A stretch of 64,000 nucleotides of DNA from Collinsella sp. (GTDB taxonomy: Bacteria > Actinomycetota > Coriobacteriia > Coriobacteriales > Coriobacteriaceae). How positions within the stretch are numbered: position 1 is the stretch's first letter; each line of letters begins with the position of its first letter. Under the pieces are notes generated by a model, which was not told the DNA's origin, did not search any database, and saw only the letters and a program-made list of their open reading frames with translations. The stretch is from positions 55,419 to 119,418 of the forward strand of contig DXMY01000049.1 of the NCBI GenBank assembly GCA_019413925.1, given 5' to 3'. Positions 53,104 to 62,571 of this stretch are shown piece by piece. A program made the position numbers and the translations under genes.

Positions 53104-53132
53104 ATCATACACTTTAGTGAGATGGAGTACAA
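53104..53132 (-). promoter_or_regulatory. Promoter of the amino-acid ABC operon
   Basis: On the minus strand TTGTAC (53127-53132), 17 bases, TATGAT (53104-53109). Confidence 0.7.
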
Positions 53133-53140
53133 GGGAGGGT

Positions 53141-53279
53141 TTGCCCGCCGCGTGAGGGGTGTGGGGGTTAAGTTTCCTGCTCTACAGTCCTGCTCACGAC
53201 GGAGGCCACATTAAGTGGCCTCCTGTTCGTGCGGAACTCGCGATAAACTTAACCCCCACACCCCTCACGCGGCGGGCAA
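53141..53279. repeat. Long nested palindrome, 35-bp perfect outer arms (element 3)
   Basis: Bases 53141-53175 (beginning TTGCCCGCCG) are the exact reverse complement of 53245-53279. The 69-base interior, the same length as in element 2, holds an inner hairpin GGAGGCCAC (53201-53209)/GTGGCCTCC (53215-53223) with a five-base ATTAA loop, flanked by CACGA/TCGTG. The minus strand reads TTCCGCACGAACAGG, then GTGAGCAGGAC, matching interior motifs of elements 1 and 2. Lies between divergent genes, so it is not a terminator for either. Confidence 0.85.
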
Positions 53280-53386
53280 CCGTCGTTGGGCTTATCGCTG
53301 ACACGATTAAACCGCTTGTATATCATCTGCTGGCTTGGCACGGTACAATACTTGCAGCTTTAATTCATGAATTAGTGGAGTTATTG

Positions 53387-54820
53387 ATGGCAGAATCTCG
53401 TGCGGAGCGTAAGGCTCGTCGTGCTTTGATCGAGGCGGCTGAGGGGTCGGGGGAGAAAAAATCTTCTAAGAAATCCAAGTCGTCTCTGAATGCAAAGGGC
53501 AAGGCTAAGGCCAAGCGTCCCGGCTCTCGTCGGAACGAGGATAAGGCATCTCAGACTCGCTCCAAGCGCCCGTATAAGAATCCGGTTCCGTCTGCGCGCA
53601 AGGCCGTTGATCCCAAGTCTCCTTGTTCCACCATGAAAGCTTGCGGTGGGTGCACGGCGCTCAATCGTCCTTATAAGAAGCAGTTGGCGACCAAGCAGGC
53701 TGCTATGGAGGAGCTTTTTGCTTCGCTTTGTGAGCGTGAAGGCATTGCTGTAGATCCTATTCGTGGTATGGGTGTCACCCTGGGCGACCCGGGCAAATAT
53801 CCTGCACCGCGCGGTTTTCGCCATAAGGCCGCCACTCCCTTTGCCCCCGGCAAAGAGGGCGCTGTCCGTTGCGGTTTCTTTGAGCGCGGCACGCACAAGA
53901 TCGTTGCCGTACCCGAATGCCCCGTCGAGGCACCGGGCGCCCGACAGATTCTTAACGGCATCGCGCGTGAAGCTGAGCGCCTACACATTCCCGCCTTTAA
54001 CGAGGACAAGCATCTTGGTTTGCTTCGCTATGCCGTCGTCCGCTGCGGTTGGCGTACCGACCAGGCCATGGTCACGCTCGTGACCGCTCAGCGCGACTTG
54101 CCGCATGCGCAGGAGTTCTTTGAGGCTGTCGCCGCGCTCAATCCGCACATCGTCACCGTCGCCCAAAACATCAACGGACGTCCCGGCAACGCCATCCTCG
54201 GCGAGGAAACCCGCATTGCATATGGCGCCGAGTGCATGCGCGACCAGCTGCTCGGTTGCGAATTCGATATCTCCCCCACCGCGTTCTATCAGACCAATCC
54301 GCAGCAGACCGAGCTGCTCTATCAGCTCGCTATCGACGGCATGGATCTGCGCCAGGGCGATGTGCTTATGGATGCTTACTGCGGCAGCGGCACCATCGGT
54401 CTTTGCGCAGCTAAAGATGCCCAGAACAAGGGGATCGGCATCATGCTGCTCGGTGTGGAGCGCAACCCGGCGGGCATTGCCGACGCACGCCGCAATGCCG
54501 AGCTCAACGGTCTTACCCGCAGCGCCTGGTTTATGGCCGACGATGCCACCGATTACATCCTAGATGCCGCCGACAACAACGAGCGGATCGATGTCCTTTC
54601 CATCGACCCGCCGCGTGCCGGCTCCACCCCCGAGTTCCTCGAAGCTGCCTGCGCACTTAAGCCGCGCCGCATCACCTATATCAGCTGCAACCCCGTGACT
54701 CAAGAGCGCGACCTGCATCAGCTCCTCGACGGAGGCTATCGCCTGCTCAAGATCACGCCCGTCGACATGTTCCCTCACACCGACCACACCGAAACCGTAG
54801 CGGTCCTCGAACGCCGCTAA
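53387..54820 (+). CDS. 23S rRNA (uracil-5-)-methyltransferase, RlmD/RumA type
   Basis: A 477-residue protein; ATG at 53387 with GGAG upstream. The first 75 residues are Lys/Arg/Ser-rich and low in order (KKSSKKSKSSLNAKGKAKAKRPGSRR), probably an RNA-binding extension. An iron-sulfur motif follows (CSTMKACGGC, with a fourth Cys further on). The SAM domain has DAYCGSGTIGL (about 405 on the nucleotide-level map near 54370), SIDPPRAG, and the catalytic YISCNP Cys. It should methylate uridine in 23S rRNA, or tRNA in the TrmA-like subgroup; which one cannot be told. The N-terminal codons are more A/T-rich than the rest. Confidence 0.9.
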   Translation: MAESRAERKARRALIEAAEGSGEKKSSKKSKSSLNAKGKAKAKRPGSRRNEDKASQTRSKRPYKNPVPSARKAVDPKSPCSTMKACGGCTALNRPYKKQLATKQAAMEELFASLCEREGIAVDPIRGMGVTLGDPGKYPAPRGFRHKAATPFAPGKEGAVRCGFFERGTHKIVAVPECPVEAPGARQILNGIAREAERLHIPAFNEDKHLGLLRYAVVRCGWRTDQAMVTLVTAQRDLPHAQEFFEAVAALNPHIVTVAQNINGRPGNAILGEETRIAYGAECMRDQLLGCEFDISPTAFYQTNPQQTELLYQLAIDGMDLRQGDVLMDAYCGSGTIGLCAAKDAQNKGIGIMLLGVERNPAGIADARRNAELNGLTRSAWFMADDATDYILDAADNNERIDVLSIDPPRAGSTPEFLEAACALKPRRITYISCNPVTQERDLHQLLDGGYRLLKITPVDMFPHTDHTETVAVLERR

Positions 54821-54846
54821 CCAACCTCAGTATATTTTTGGGACAA

Positions 54847-54880
54847 GAAAGGGGGCGACCCGCCTGGGCCGCCCCCTTCG
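54847..54880 (-). terminator. Hairpin terminator between convergent RlmD-type and PHP genes
   Basis: AAGGGGGCG (54849-54857) pairs with CGCCCCCTT (54870-54878); the minus strand continues TTTCTTGTCC. Confidence 0.8.
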
Positions 54881-54898
54881 CTTGGTTTATAAACTCCG

Positions 54899-55720
54899 CT
54901 ACATCCCATTGCGCAGATCGCACACGCCGGCTGCCGCCATCTCGCGCAGCAGCGTCTCGCGGTCGTGCGTCACGATCAAATCCAGCGGGAAGTGAATCTC
55001 GTCGAGCATCTTGCGCGCGTGATCGAGCTTGCCAATGGCCATGCCAATGTGGGCATCTGTCGACACGCCAATGCCCACGCCCAGCTCGGCGCAGCGCTCG
55101 GCGATCTTGCGGCATACGGCCCAATGCTCAGTGTCGACACCGTGTTCAAGACTATGGTTGTTGATCTCGATAATCTTGTGCTTAGCCTTAGCTGCCAACA
55201 GTACCTCGTCGATATCGAACGGCACGCCCGAACGCCCCGTGTGGCCCAGCATGAACACCTTGGGGTGCTCCAGGGCATTGATATACATCTCGGTCGTCTG
55301 GGCCAGCGTCGCGCCCTCAGCAATCTGCGGATTATGCACGCTTGCAACCAAATAATCCAAATTACGCGTAACCAAATCGAACAGTGAATGCTGACGGCTG
55401 TACGAATCGCCGGCAATATCGAACGTGACAGGAGTGTCCTCGCCAAACAGGCTTCCGTCCAGCGAAACGATATCGGCCTCGGCGCCGCGAAGTACCAGCA
55501 CGCCGCTCCAAATGCGCGGCCAGATATCCTGGTTAATAAAGAACTGGAAACTGCGCAGGTCATTGGGGCAAGGCGTAACCATAGAGCTCAAATGGTCGGC
55601 AGATCCGAGTACCTGCAGACCACGCTCTGCCGCCCAGTACACATTCTCCTCAATGGTCGAATATGCATGCGCAGAGAACATCGTATGGGTATGAATGTCA
55701 CAAGAAAGCAGGTAGGGCAT
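54899..55720 (-). CDS. PHP-domain phosphatase (YcdX-like)
   Basis: A 273-residue protein with the PHP metal-binding motifs: CDIHTHTMFSAHAYST (His9, His11), GSADHLS, RGAEADIV, ASVHNP, LGHTGRSG, IEINNHS and STDAHIG. Length and motif order fit the YcdX/YcdX-like trinuclear-zinc phosphatases more than histidinol-phosphatase. Substrate unknown. Its ATG is 165 bases past the aminotransferase stop; in that gap ACGGGGT pairs with ACCCCGT near 55824-55850, which may be a weak terminator. Confidence 0.87.
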   Translation of the reverse strand: MPYLLSCDIHTHTMFSAHAYSTIEENVYWAAERGLQVLGSADHLSSMVTPCPNDLRSFQFFINQDIWPRIWSGVLVLRGAEADIVSLDGSLFGEDTPVTFDIAGDSYSRQHSLFDLVTRNLDYLVASVHNPQIAEGATLAQTTEMYINALEHPKVFMLGHTGRSGVPFDIDEVLLAAKAKHKIIEINNHSLEHGVDTEHWAVCRKIAERCAELGVGIGVSTDAHIGMAIGKLDHARKMLDEIHFPLDLIVTHDRETLLREMAAAGVCDLRNGM

Positions 55721-55885
55721 CAGGTCTCCTTATCTGGCACGGCCGTCGCTTATATTCATTGTACGCATAGCCTTCGATAGTCGTAAAACCACTCCATCCC
55801 AAAGACACAACGTCCATGACAACGGGGTCCGGCTTAACACCAAACCCCGTTTCACGTAAAACATTGTAGGCAGAGCGCTTTACTT

Positions 55886-57070
55886 TTAACGATACTCGTC
55901 CGCCAACTGTTTCCAAGCGGGTAGCGAATTGACAATCGTTTCGTAGCTCACGCAATAGCCCAGGCGGAACCAACCCGGCATACCAAAGCTGTCCGAGGGA
56001 ACCGCAAGCAACTCATACTTCTTTGCGCGCTCGCAAAACGCATTCGCATCGGGCTCCAACGCTTTCACCCATAGGTAGAACGCGCCATCCGGCTCAACAT
56101 ACGTGTAGCCGTACTCCGCCAAGGCGTCGGTAAGCGCCGTGCGGTTGCGTGCATAGGCCTCAACGTCACTCGGCTCATCGATGCAGTCGATAATTACGCG
56201 CTGGAAGAGTGCCGGTGCGCATACAAAACCCAGCGTACGGGCAGCACCAGCAACAGCCGGCATCAGACGGGCAGCCTGCGGATTGGTGTTGGGAACCAAG
56301 ATCCAGCCCACGCGCTCACCAGGCAGCGACAGCGACTTAGAATACGAGTAGCATACCACGGTGTTCTCGTAGATCGAGGGCACCCAAGGCACCTCGGCAC
56401 CGTACACGATCTCGCGGTACGGCTCATCCGAGATGAGCATGATCGGATTCTCGGGATCGCGCTGAGCGTTGGCCTCGCGCAGAGCATTGGCCAGTCGCGT
56501 CAGCGTGTCGCGTGTATATACGGCACCAGTCGGATTGTTGGGCGAGTCGATGATGACGGCAGTCGTCTTATCGGTAATCGCCTTGAGCACGTTGTCCACG
56601 CTCAGCTGGAACGTATCTTCATCGGCGAGCGCCTCAACACACGTACAGCCGGCCTTCTCAATCCAAACGCGATACTCCGGAAAGTACGGGGCGATAACAA
56701 TAACCTCGTCGCCCGGGTTCGTAACGGCGTTGAGCGTGCAGGTGAGCGAAGCCGCGGCACCCACCGTCATAAAGACGTCTTTGCCCTCATAGCTCGTGCC
56801 AAAGCGGCGGTTGAGCGATTCGGCGACGGCTGCTCGACATTGCGGCAGGCCCGGAGCGGGGGTGTAGCCGTGCAGCTGGTCACTCGGCAGCTCCAGGGCC
56901 TTCTTAATCGACTCAGCCACAGCAGCGGGCGCCGGAACGCTCGGATTGCCCAGCGAAAAATCGAATACGTTTTCCGCACCGATCTGCGCCTTGCGCTCAA
57001 GGCCATAGCTAAAAATCTCACGGATGATGGAGCTTTCCGCACCGCGAGCATACATAGTTTCGTTGATCAT
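55886..57070 (-). CDS. Pyridoxal-phosphate aminotransferase, class I/II
   Basis: A 394-residue protein from the ATG at 57070 (AAAGGGG upstream). Fold type I motifs: FSLGNPSVPAP, GYTPAPGLPQCRAAVAE, TVGAAASLTCTLNAV, IAPYFPEYRVW, IIDSPNNPTGAVY, LISDEPYREIVY, and CYSYSKSLSLPGERVGW with the PLP Lys. The end (PGWFRLGYCVSYETI) has the substrate-carboxylate Arg. Resembles aspartate/aromatic aminotransferases; the substrate is not fixed by sequence. The start is 60 bases from a 24-bp palindrome (57131). Confidence 0.9.
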   Translation of the reverse strand: MINETMYARGAESSIIREIFSYGLERKAQIGAENVFDFSLGNPSVPAPAAVAESIKKALELPSDQLHGYTPAPGLPQCRAAVAESLNRRFGTSYEGKDVFMTVGAAASLTCTLNAVTNPGDEVIVIAPYFPEYRVWIEKAGCTCVEALADEDTFQLSVDNVLKAITDKTTAVIIDSPNNPTGAVYTRDTLTRLANALREANAQRDPENPIMLISDEPYREIVYGAEVPWVPSIYENTVVCYSYSKSLSLPGERVGWILVPNTNPQAARLMPAVAGAARTLGFVCAPALFQRVIIDCIDEPSDVEAYARNRTALTDALAEYGYTYVEPDGAFYLWVKALEPDANAFCERAKKYELLAVPSDSFGMPGWFRLGYCVSYETIVNSLPAWKQLADEYR

Positions 57071-57130
57071 CTGTTCCCCTTTCGCATAGGCGCTATTGTA
57101 CGCTTTAGCCGAGCAAAGTGCCGCAGCAAT

Positions 57131-57190
57131 GTTGATTGGGGACAGACTTAAATGCGTGAAAACGCTCATTTAAGTCTGTCCCCAATCAAC
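57131..57190. repeat. 24-bp perfect palindrome with GGGGACAGACTT core
   Basis: GTTGATTGGGGACAGACTTA and AATG (57131-57154) are exactly mirrored at 57167-57190, 12-base loop. It sits between the aminotransferase start and the ftsH terminator. GGGGACAG-type palindromes with this look are known as dispersed REP-like sequences in many bacteria; no transposase gene is in the window. Confidence 0.85.
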
Positions 57191-57207
57191 AGACGGCCCC
57201 ATATCGC

Positions 57208-57250
57208 TCAAAAGGAAAAGCCTCCACAGGTTTCCCCGCGGAGGCTTTTG
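57208..57250 (-). terminator. Rho-independent terminator of ftsH
   Basis: AAAAGCCTCC (57216-57225) pairs with GGAGGCTTTT (57240-57249); the minus strand continues CCTTTTGAG. Confidence 0.85.
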
Positions 57251-57259
57251 TTACAAGAA

Positions 57260-59395
57260 CTATTTGTCGGTGTCGGTGTCGGCATCGACGACGGCATGGT
57301 CATCGTCAGCATCATCGGATGCGGCTTCGGCATCCTCCTGCATGGCCGCCTGCGCAAAGGCCGCGGCATCAGCCGCCAGCTCCTCCTCGCTCATGCGAGG
57401 CGCGCGCTTCTTGGTCGGCATGCCGGCCGCCTTGGCATTGCGCTCCTCCTTGGCCGCCAGGATATCACCCTCGCGCTCAAGGTAGGCATTCCACTCGTTG
57501 TCGAGCAGGGCGTTCACGGCGTCGCCCTCGACGGTCTCGCGCTCAAGCAGCACCTTCGCCATCAGATCGAGCTGATCGCGACGGGCGTCCAGGATCTCGA
57601 CCGCACGACGATGGGCCTCACGCATAATGCGCTGAACCTCGATATCGATGCGGCGCGCCGTCTCCTCGGAGTAATCCTGGTGATCAGCGTAATCGCGACC
57701 AAGGAACACCTGATGTTGCGCCTCGCCAAACACTTGCGTGCCCAGCTCCTCGCTCATGCCCAGGCGCGTGACCATCTCGCGCGCCATCTTGGTTGCGCGC
57801 TCCAGATCGTTGCTCGCGCCCGACGTAATATCATCGCACATGAGCTCCTCGGCAACGCGACCGCCCAAGAACACGGCGAGCTCGTCGAGCATCTCGTTCT
57901 TGGTCTTGAGGAAGTGGTTCTCCTGCGGAAGCTGCAGTGTGTAGCCCAGCGCCTGGCCGCGGCTGACGATCGAGATCTTGTGGACCGGATCGGAGTGCTC
58001 CAGGATGTGGCCCACCAGGGCGTGACCGCTCTCGTGGTAGGCAATCGTGGTGCGCTCGGCCTCGGTCATCACGCGACCCTTGCGCTGCGGTCCGGCAATC
58101 ACGCGCTCCATCGATTCCTCGACCTCGTCCATCGAGATCACGGAACGATGACGGCGAGCGGCCAGCAGCGCAGACTCGTTGAGCAGGTTCGCTAAATCGG
58201 CACCAGTAAAGCCAACAGTCATCTGGGCGAGCTTCTCAAACTTAACGTCCTCGTCCATCGGCTTGTTCTCGGCATGCACGCGCAAAATCTGCTCGCGGCC
58301 CTTCACGTCCGGACGGTCGACCGTAACCTGACGGTCAAAACGGCCGGGACGCAGCAGCGCCGGATCCAGAATGTCGGGGCGGTTGGTGGCGGCGATCAGA
58401 ATGACTGACTCGCTCTCCTCAAAACCGTCCATCTCGACCAGCAGCTGGTTGAGCGTCTGCTCGCGCTCGTCGTGGCCGCCGCCCAAGCCGGCTCCGCGCT
58501 GACGTCCCACGGCATCGATCTCATCGATGAAGATGATCGACGGGGCCTGGGACTTGGCCTCCTTAAAGAGGTCACGCACACGGCTGGCGCCGACGCCCAC
58601 GAACATCTCCACAAAGTCAGAGCCCGAGATGCTAAAGAACGGCACGCCCGCCTCGCCGGCAACGGCCTTGGCCAGCAGCGTTTTACCGGTGCCCGGAGGG
58701 CCAACCAGCAACACGCCACGCGGGATCTTGGCGCCCAGCTTGCGATAGCGATCCGGATCGCTCAAAAAGTCACGGATCTCCTCGAGCTCCTCGACTGCCT
58801 CGTCCACGCCGGCAACGTCCTCGAACTTGACCTTGGGACGCGTAGCCTCGTTGGTCTTGGCGTTGGTCTTGCCAAACTGCATGTTCCTATTATTGGCGCC
58901 CATCATCTGTCGCATAAAGTAGAACATAATGGCGATCAGGGCAATCGTCGGCAGCACGCTCATCGCCAAGTCGCCCCAAAAATCGGGGTCATTGGTGTTG
59001 ACGATATACTTGGTGTCGGGATGCTCCGCCATGAGCTCGGCAAGCGAATCGGAGCCGACATAGGTCGAGGAAAAGCTCTTGAGCTCGCTCGTATCGCCCT
59101 TGTCCTTTTTCGTCTTCCAGTAATGACCCGTCACGCTTCCGTCTTGAACCGTATAGGTCAGATCTTCGACGCGATCCTGCTTGATGGCGCTGACCATCTC
59201 GCTCGTCGCGAGCTTAACGGTATTGCTGGAGTTGGCAAAGCCGGAACCCATATTAAAGAAGGCATAGCCCAGAAGCGCGCAAGCCAAAAGAAAATACAGC
59301 CAGCCCGTACGCGTGGGCTTCTTGCCTCCGGGCATCCCCGGGATCTTTGGGTCCCGGGGAGTCTGGGAATTGTTGTCGTTACGGTCGTCGGGCAT
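57260..59395 (-). CDS. ftsH: ATP-dependent zinc metalloprotease FtsH
   Basis: A 711-residue membrane protease. A short cytoplasmic N-terminus rich in Asp/Asn, membrane helix 1 (about 31-50), a periplasmic-type domain, and helix 2 (about 143-162). The AAA+ domain has [31 protein letters not shown] and the [21 protein letters not shown] arginine-finger block. The M41 protease active site is HESGH (near residue 455), and a later Asp completes zinc binding. The C-terminal tail is acidic ([18 protein letters not shown]). Starts 1 base after the hpt stop (TAAGATG); degrades membrane and regulatory proteins. Confidence 0.97.
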   Translation of the reverse strand: MPDDRNDNNSQTPRDPKIPGMPGGKKPTRTGWLYFLLACALLGYAFFNMGSGFANSSNTVKLATSEMVSAIKQDRVEDLTYTVQDGSVTGHYWKTKKDKGDTSELKSFSSTYVGSDSLAELMAEHPDTKYIVNTNDPDFWGDLAMSVLPTIALIAIMFYFMRQMMGANNRNMQFGKTNAKTNEATRPKVKFEDVAGVDEAVEELEEIRDFLSDPDRYRKLGAKIPRGVLLVGPPGTGKTLLAKAVAGEAGVPFFSISGSDFVEMFVGVGASRVRDLFKEAKSQAPSIIFIDEIDAVGRQRGAGLGGGHDEREQTLNQLLVEMDGFEESESVILIAATNRPDILDPALLRPGRFDRQVTVDRPDVKGREQILRVHAENKPMDEDVKFEKLAQMTVGFTGADLANLLNESALLAARRHRSVISMDEVEESMERVIAGPQRKGRVMTEAERTTIAYHESGHALVGHILEHSDPVHKISIVSRGQALGYTLQLPQENHFLKTKNEMLDELAVFLGGRVAEELMCDDITSGASNDLERATKMAREMVTRLGMSEELGTQVFGEAQHQVFLGRDYADHQDYSEETARRIDIEVQRIMREAHRRAVEILDARRDQLDLMAKVLLERETVEGDAVNALLDNEWNAYLEREGDILAAKEERNAKAAGMPTKKRAPRMSEEELAADAAAFAQAAMQEDAEAASDDADDDHAVVDADTDTDK

Positions 59396-59396
59396 C

Positions 59397-59945
59397 TTAC
59401 GAATAAACCTCCGGTTTCAAAATGCCCAGATACGGAAGGTTGCGATAGCGCTCGGCATAGTCGAGGCCGTAGCCCACCACAAAGGCATCGGGGCAATGGG
59501 TTCCAACATACTTGGGCGTGATGGCCGAGACGCGGTCCTCAACGTCCTTCCACAGGAAGGCGGCGACCTCCAGAGAAGCGGGCTTGCGGCTCTCGAGGTT
59601 CTTCATCAGATACTTGAGGGTCAGGCCCGAGTCCAGAATGTCCTCGACGATCAGCACGTCGCGACCGCGGATGTCGATATCCAGGTCTTTAATGATACGC
59701 ACGATGCCCGAGGACTTCACACCGTCGCCGTAGCTCGAAACAGCCATGAAATCGATGTTGGTCGGCAGCTCGATCTTACGCATCAGGTCGCCCATAAAGA
59801 CCACGGCGCCGCGCAGGACCGCAATCAGCACCAGATCCTTACCCGCGTAGTCGCGCGTAATCTCCTCGCCCAGGCGAGAGACGATACCGTCGATATCCTC
59901 CTGCGTGAACAGAACCTTCTCGATATCCGGATGTTGAGAAGCCAT
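59397..59945 (-). CDS. hpt: Hypoxanthine phosphoribosyltransferase
   Basis: A 182-residue purine-salvage enzyme: VLIAVLRGAVVFMGDLMRKI, IDFMAVSSYG, the PRPP loop DVLIVEDILDSGLTL, and DAFVVGYGLDYAERYRNLPYLGIL. Middle gene of the conserved tilS-hpt-ftsH order seen in many Gram-positive bacteria. Converts hypoxanthine or guanine plus PRPP to IMP or GMP. Confidence 0.96.
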   Translation of the reverse strand: MASQHPDIEKVLFTQEDIDGIVSRLGEEITRDYAGKDLVLIAVLRGAVVFMGDLMRKIELPTNIDFMAVSSYGDGVKSSGIVRIIKDLDIDIRGRDVLIVEDILDSGLTLKYLMKNLESRKPASLEVAAFLWKDVEDRVSAITPKYVGTHCPDAFVVGYGLDYAERYRNLPYLGILKPEVYS

Positions 59946-60092
59946 GACAACCCTTTCTTGTGCTTATCGCCCACACACCGCCGTATGGACGCGAACTACA
60001 CATTCTAGCAGCGCACGGGGTAAATTTACCAGCCCGTGCGCCATCAGCGCGGGAATACCGTCAACGTCGCACAGAATAGCAGGCGTGGGACG

Positions 60093-61631
60093 CTATTCCG
60101 CATCGACCACGCGGAGCAGATATGCCACGCGCGTTGCGGCCGTGCACTTAAAACGCTCGTCCGCGCGAACTCCGGCGACCCACACCACGGCACCCCCCGG
60201 CGCCGTCCTCACCATGGGCACGCCGGCGCGCTCGGAAACGGGAATGCGAGCCTCGCCTAGCAAATCGGATACTTTCTTGCTTCGGCCACTCATCCCTAAC
60301 GGGCACATCACGTCTCCCGGCGCGGGACCGTCCACCCACAGGCGCGCCAATCGCGCCTCGGCAGGGATCTCGCCACGCGAGCCCGCCAGGATCCGCTCAC
60401 TATCGCTGTCGGCAAAACCCAGGGCAGCCGCGTCTACCAAAGCTGTCACTTCCCCGGCAGCCGCAAGCTCACGGGCGCGGCGCACGATATCGCATCCCGG
60501 CTCAACAGCCATCGGTTCTGTGACCAGCATACGTCCCCCGCCCAACGGCAAACGACCGGGTACGGTAACCCAGTCCGCGACCAGGCCCTCGCGAGCCGCC
60601 GGCGCCTTAAACGCCAGCATGCCAAACTCAATGCGTGCGTCAATCCCCGCCGGAAGCGTGACCGAGCCGGTGCCCTCGGCAACGCAGGAAAGGACTCGCT
60701 CCACATGTCGCATCTCGGGACGAGCGTCCGGATCGATGCGCTTAATCGCCAGTCGCACGATGCGCCGCGCGATTACCACCTCAGCCGCAGCCAGGCGCCT
60801 GGCATCGAGCACCAGTGCGCCCGCTGCCTCTTTGCGCAAACAGCTTCGAAACGCCTGTGCCGAAAGCTGAGACAAAAACGCGTCCTCATCGCCTAAGATC
60901 TCGCAGGCGGCGCCAATCGTCTTGCAGACGCTCGCGTTGCGCTGCGCCACCACTGGCATTACTCGATGGCGCACGTAGTTTCGCAGATACGAGATATCCT
61001 CATTGCTCTCGTCTTCACGCCACGGCTGACCATGTACCTGTAGATAGCCCACGAGCTCGCCATGAGTTAGGTCGAGCAAGGGACGTACCACGATATTCCT
61101 CCGGCGAGGAATGCTCGATAGGCCAGCGGGCCCCGAACCCTTAATCGCGTTCATCAAAAACGTTTCCGCGCGATCCGAAGACGTGTGCGCGGTGCAGATA
61201 CGAGCCGCCGTTCGCGGTGCCCCCGTCTGGGCGCAGAGCTCGCGAACATACCTCCGCGCCGCGGCATAGCGCACTTCGCGGGCCGCGGCCTCAATATTGC
61301 CCGACTCCCCATCAAAATAAGCGTGCTCCACGCACAGCGGTAAACCATATTTCGCGCAGAGCTCACGCACAAAGGCCTCGTCGCCATCGGACGCCTTGCC
61401 GCGCAGATGATGGTTTACATGCAGCACATGCAGGCGCTCGCGAGCAATGGGGGCAACACCGCGCCCGTCTTGGATATCCAGCTTTGATGTGCACGCCATA
61501 AGAAGCAGTGCCGTCGAGTCCGCGCCGCCTGATACCATGAGCACGACAGGAGCAGCCTGCTGCCTCGTTCGGGTCTCATCGACTGCCCCGGGCACGGCAT
61601 GGTGTCCGTAATGCTGTGATACCGTAGGCAT
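60093..61631 (-). CDS. tilS: tRNA(Ile)-lysidine synthase
   Basis: A 512-residue protein with PP-loop VLMVSGGADSTALLL (about residues 29-43), LHVNHHLRGKASDGDEAFVRELC, CTAHTSSDRAETFLMNAIKGSGPAGLSSI, and RPLLDLTHGELVGYL. A TilS C-terminal substrate-binding domain follows (about 440-505, VSDLLGEARIPVSERAGVPMV). Start ATG preceded by GGAGGAAGC. Makes lysidine at C34 of tRNA-Ile so that it reads AUA; essential. Upstream of hpt by 147 bases, divergent from the WalJ-like gene. Confidence 0.95.
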   Translation of the reverse strand: MPTVSQHYGHHAVPGAVDETRTRQQAAPVVLMVSGGADSTALLLMACTSKLDIQDGRGVAPIARERLHVLHVNHHLRGKASDGDEAFVRELCAKYGLPLCVEHAYFDGESGNIEAAAREVRYAAARRYVRELCAQTGAPRTAARICTAHTSSDRAETFLMNAIKGSGPAGLSSIPRRRNIVVRPLLDLTHGELVGYLQVHGQPWREDESNEDISYLRNYVRHRVMPVVAQRNASVCKTIGAACEILGDEDAFLSQLSAQAFRSCLRKEAAGALVLDARRLAAAEVVIARRIVRLAIKRIDPDARPEMRHVERVLSCVAEGTGSVTLPAGIDARIEFGMLAFKAPAAREGLVADWVTVPGRLPLGGGRMLVTEPMAVEPGCDIVRRARELAAAGEVTALVDAAALGFADSDSERILAGSRGEIPAEARLARLWVDGPAPGDVMCPLGMSGRSKKVSDLLGEARIPVSERAGVPMVRTAPGGAVVWVAGVRADERFKCTAATRVAYLLRVVDAE

Positions 61632-61679
61632 TTGCTTCCTCCTCTATTCGTCCGCACCCATTGTATCCTTTGGAATCTT

Positions 61680-62489
61680 ATGTCTCGTCTGCACCTTCAT
61701 ATCCTTGGCAGCGGCTCAAAAGGCAACTGCGCGCTCATCGAAGGCCCCCGGGGGCTCATCATGATTGACGACGGTCTTTCTCGCCGCGAGACATTAAAGC
61801 GCATGGCAGAACTGGGACTCTCGGCAGACAACGTCTCGGCTCTTCTCATTACTCATGAGCATAGCGATCACATCAAGGGTCTCGATGTCTGGTGCAAGCA
61901 CTGGCACGGTCACCTCTTTGCCAGCAGGGGCACACTTTCGAGCAAAGAAAATCTTTCGCATCTGCCTGTCGAGGAATTCGACCCCGGTGACACCCTATCC
62001 ATTGCCGGCATCCACGTGCAAACCTACTCAACATCACACGATGTCATAAATCCAATCGGCTTTCGATTCGACGCCCTCGATGATTCCATCGGCTTTGCTA
62101 CCGACACCGGAGAGCTATCGAGCCAAGCCATGAACACCCTCAAAGATTGTCGAGTCCTCGCGCTCGAAAGCAACCACGATGTGACCATGCTGCGCGAGGG
62201 AGAATATCCCCGCTTTCTTCAGGAGCGCATCCTGTCTGCAAGGGGACACCTCTCCAACGGCCAAGCCGCCGAAGCCGCGCGCGAACTTGTTACCGATCGC
62301 ACCGAACAGCTCATTGCCATGCATATCAGCCAAGACAACAATCGTCCGAGCCTTACCGTCAAAAGCTATGCCAAAGCTCTAGCCGCAACCCTGGATGACG
62401 AGCTCGGCAGCTCCGCCACCCTTCTCCAAGGATCGCGAAAACTCTCGATACGCCCCGCAAGCCAGTATCGGCCAGCAACCATTCAATAG
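61680..62489 (+). CDS. MBL-fold hydrolase, WalJ/YycJ-like
   Basis: A 269-residue protein; ATG at 61680, while an in-frame extension upstream is antisense to the tilS start. Metallo-beta-lactamase motifs: ILGSGSKGNCALIE, LITHEHSDHIKGL (two metal sites), TSHDVINPIGF, GFATDTGEL, LESNHDVTML, and GHLSN, then MHISQDNN. Matches the YycJ/WalJ subgroup, implicated in coordinating wall metabolism or DNA replication with division in Firmicutes, possibly a 5'-3' exonuclease. No walRK genes are nearby. Confidence 0.88.
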   Translation: MSRLHLHILGSGSKGNCALIEGPRGLIMIDDGLSRRETLKRMAELGLSADNVSALLITHEHSDHIKGLDVWCKHWHGHLFASRGTLSSKENLSHLPVEEFDPGDTLSIAGIHVQTYSTSHDVINPIGFRFDALDDSIGFATDTGELSSQAMNTLKDCRVLALESNHDVTMLREGEYPRFLQERILSARGHLSNGQAAEAARELVTDRTEQLIAMHISQDNNRPSLTVKSYAKALAATLDDELGSSATLLQGSRKLSIRPASQYRPATIQ

Positions 62490-62503
62490 ACTGTCCTAAA
62501 CAG

Positions 62504-62539
62504 CAAAAGGGGCCGGGAATCGCTTCCCAGCCCCTTTTG
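62504..62539. terminator. Bidirectional terminator between WalJ-like and hsp20 genes
   Basis: AAAAGGGGCCGGGAA (62505-62519) pairs with TTCCCAGCCCCTTTT (62524-62538), one mismatch, TCGC loop; T-run on each exit side. Confidence 0.88.
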
Positions 62540-62571
62540 TTGTCCTTTAATAGCGAAGAACACCAACGAAG

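Noticed and set aside
55698..55973. 91-codon minus-strand frame between PHP and aminotransferase genes
   Set aside because: Overlaps both neighbours' ends and has no ribosome site; looks like read-through of intergenic sequence.
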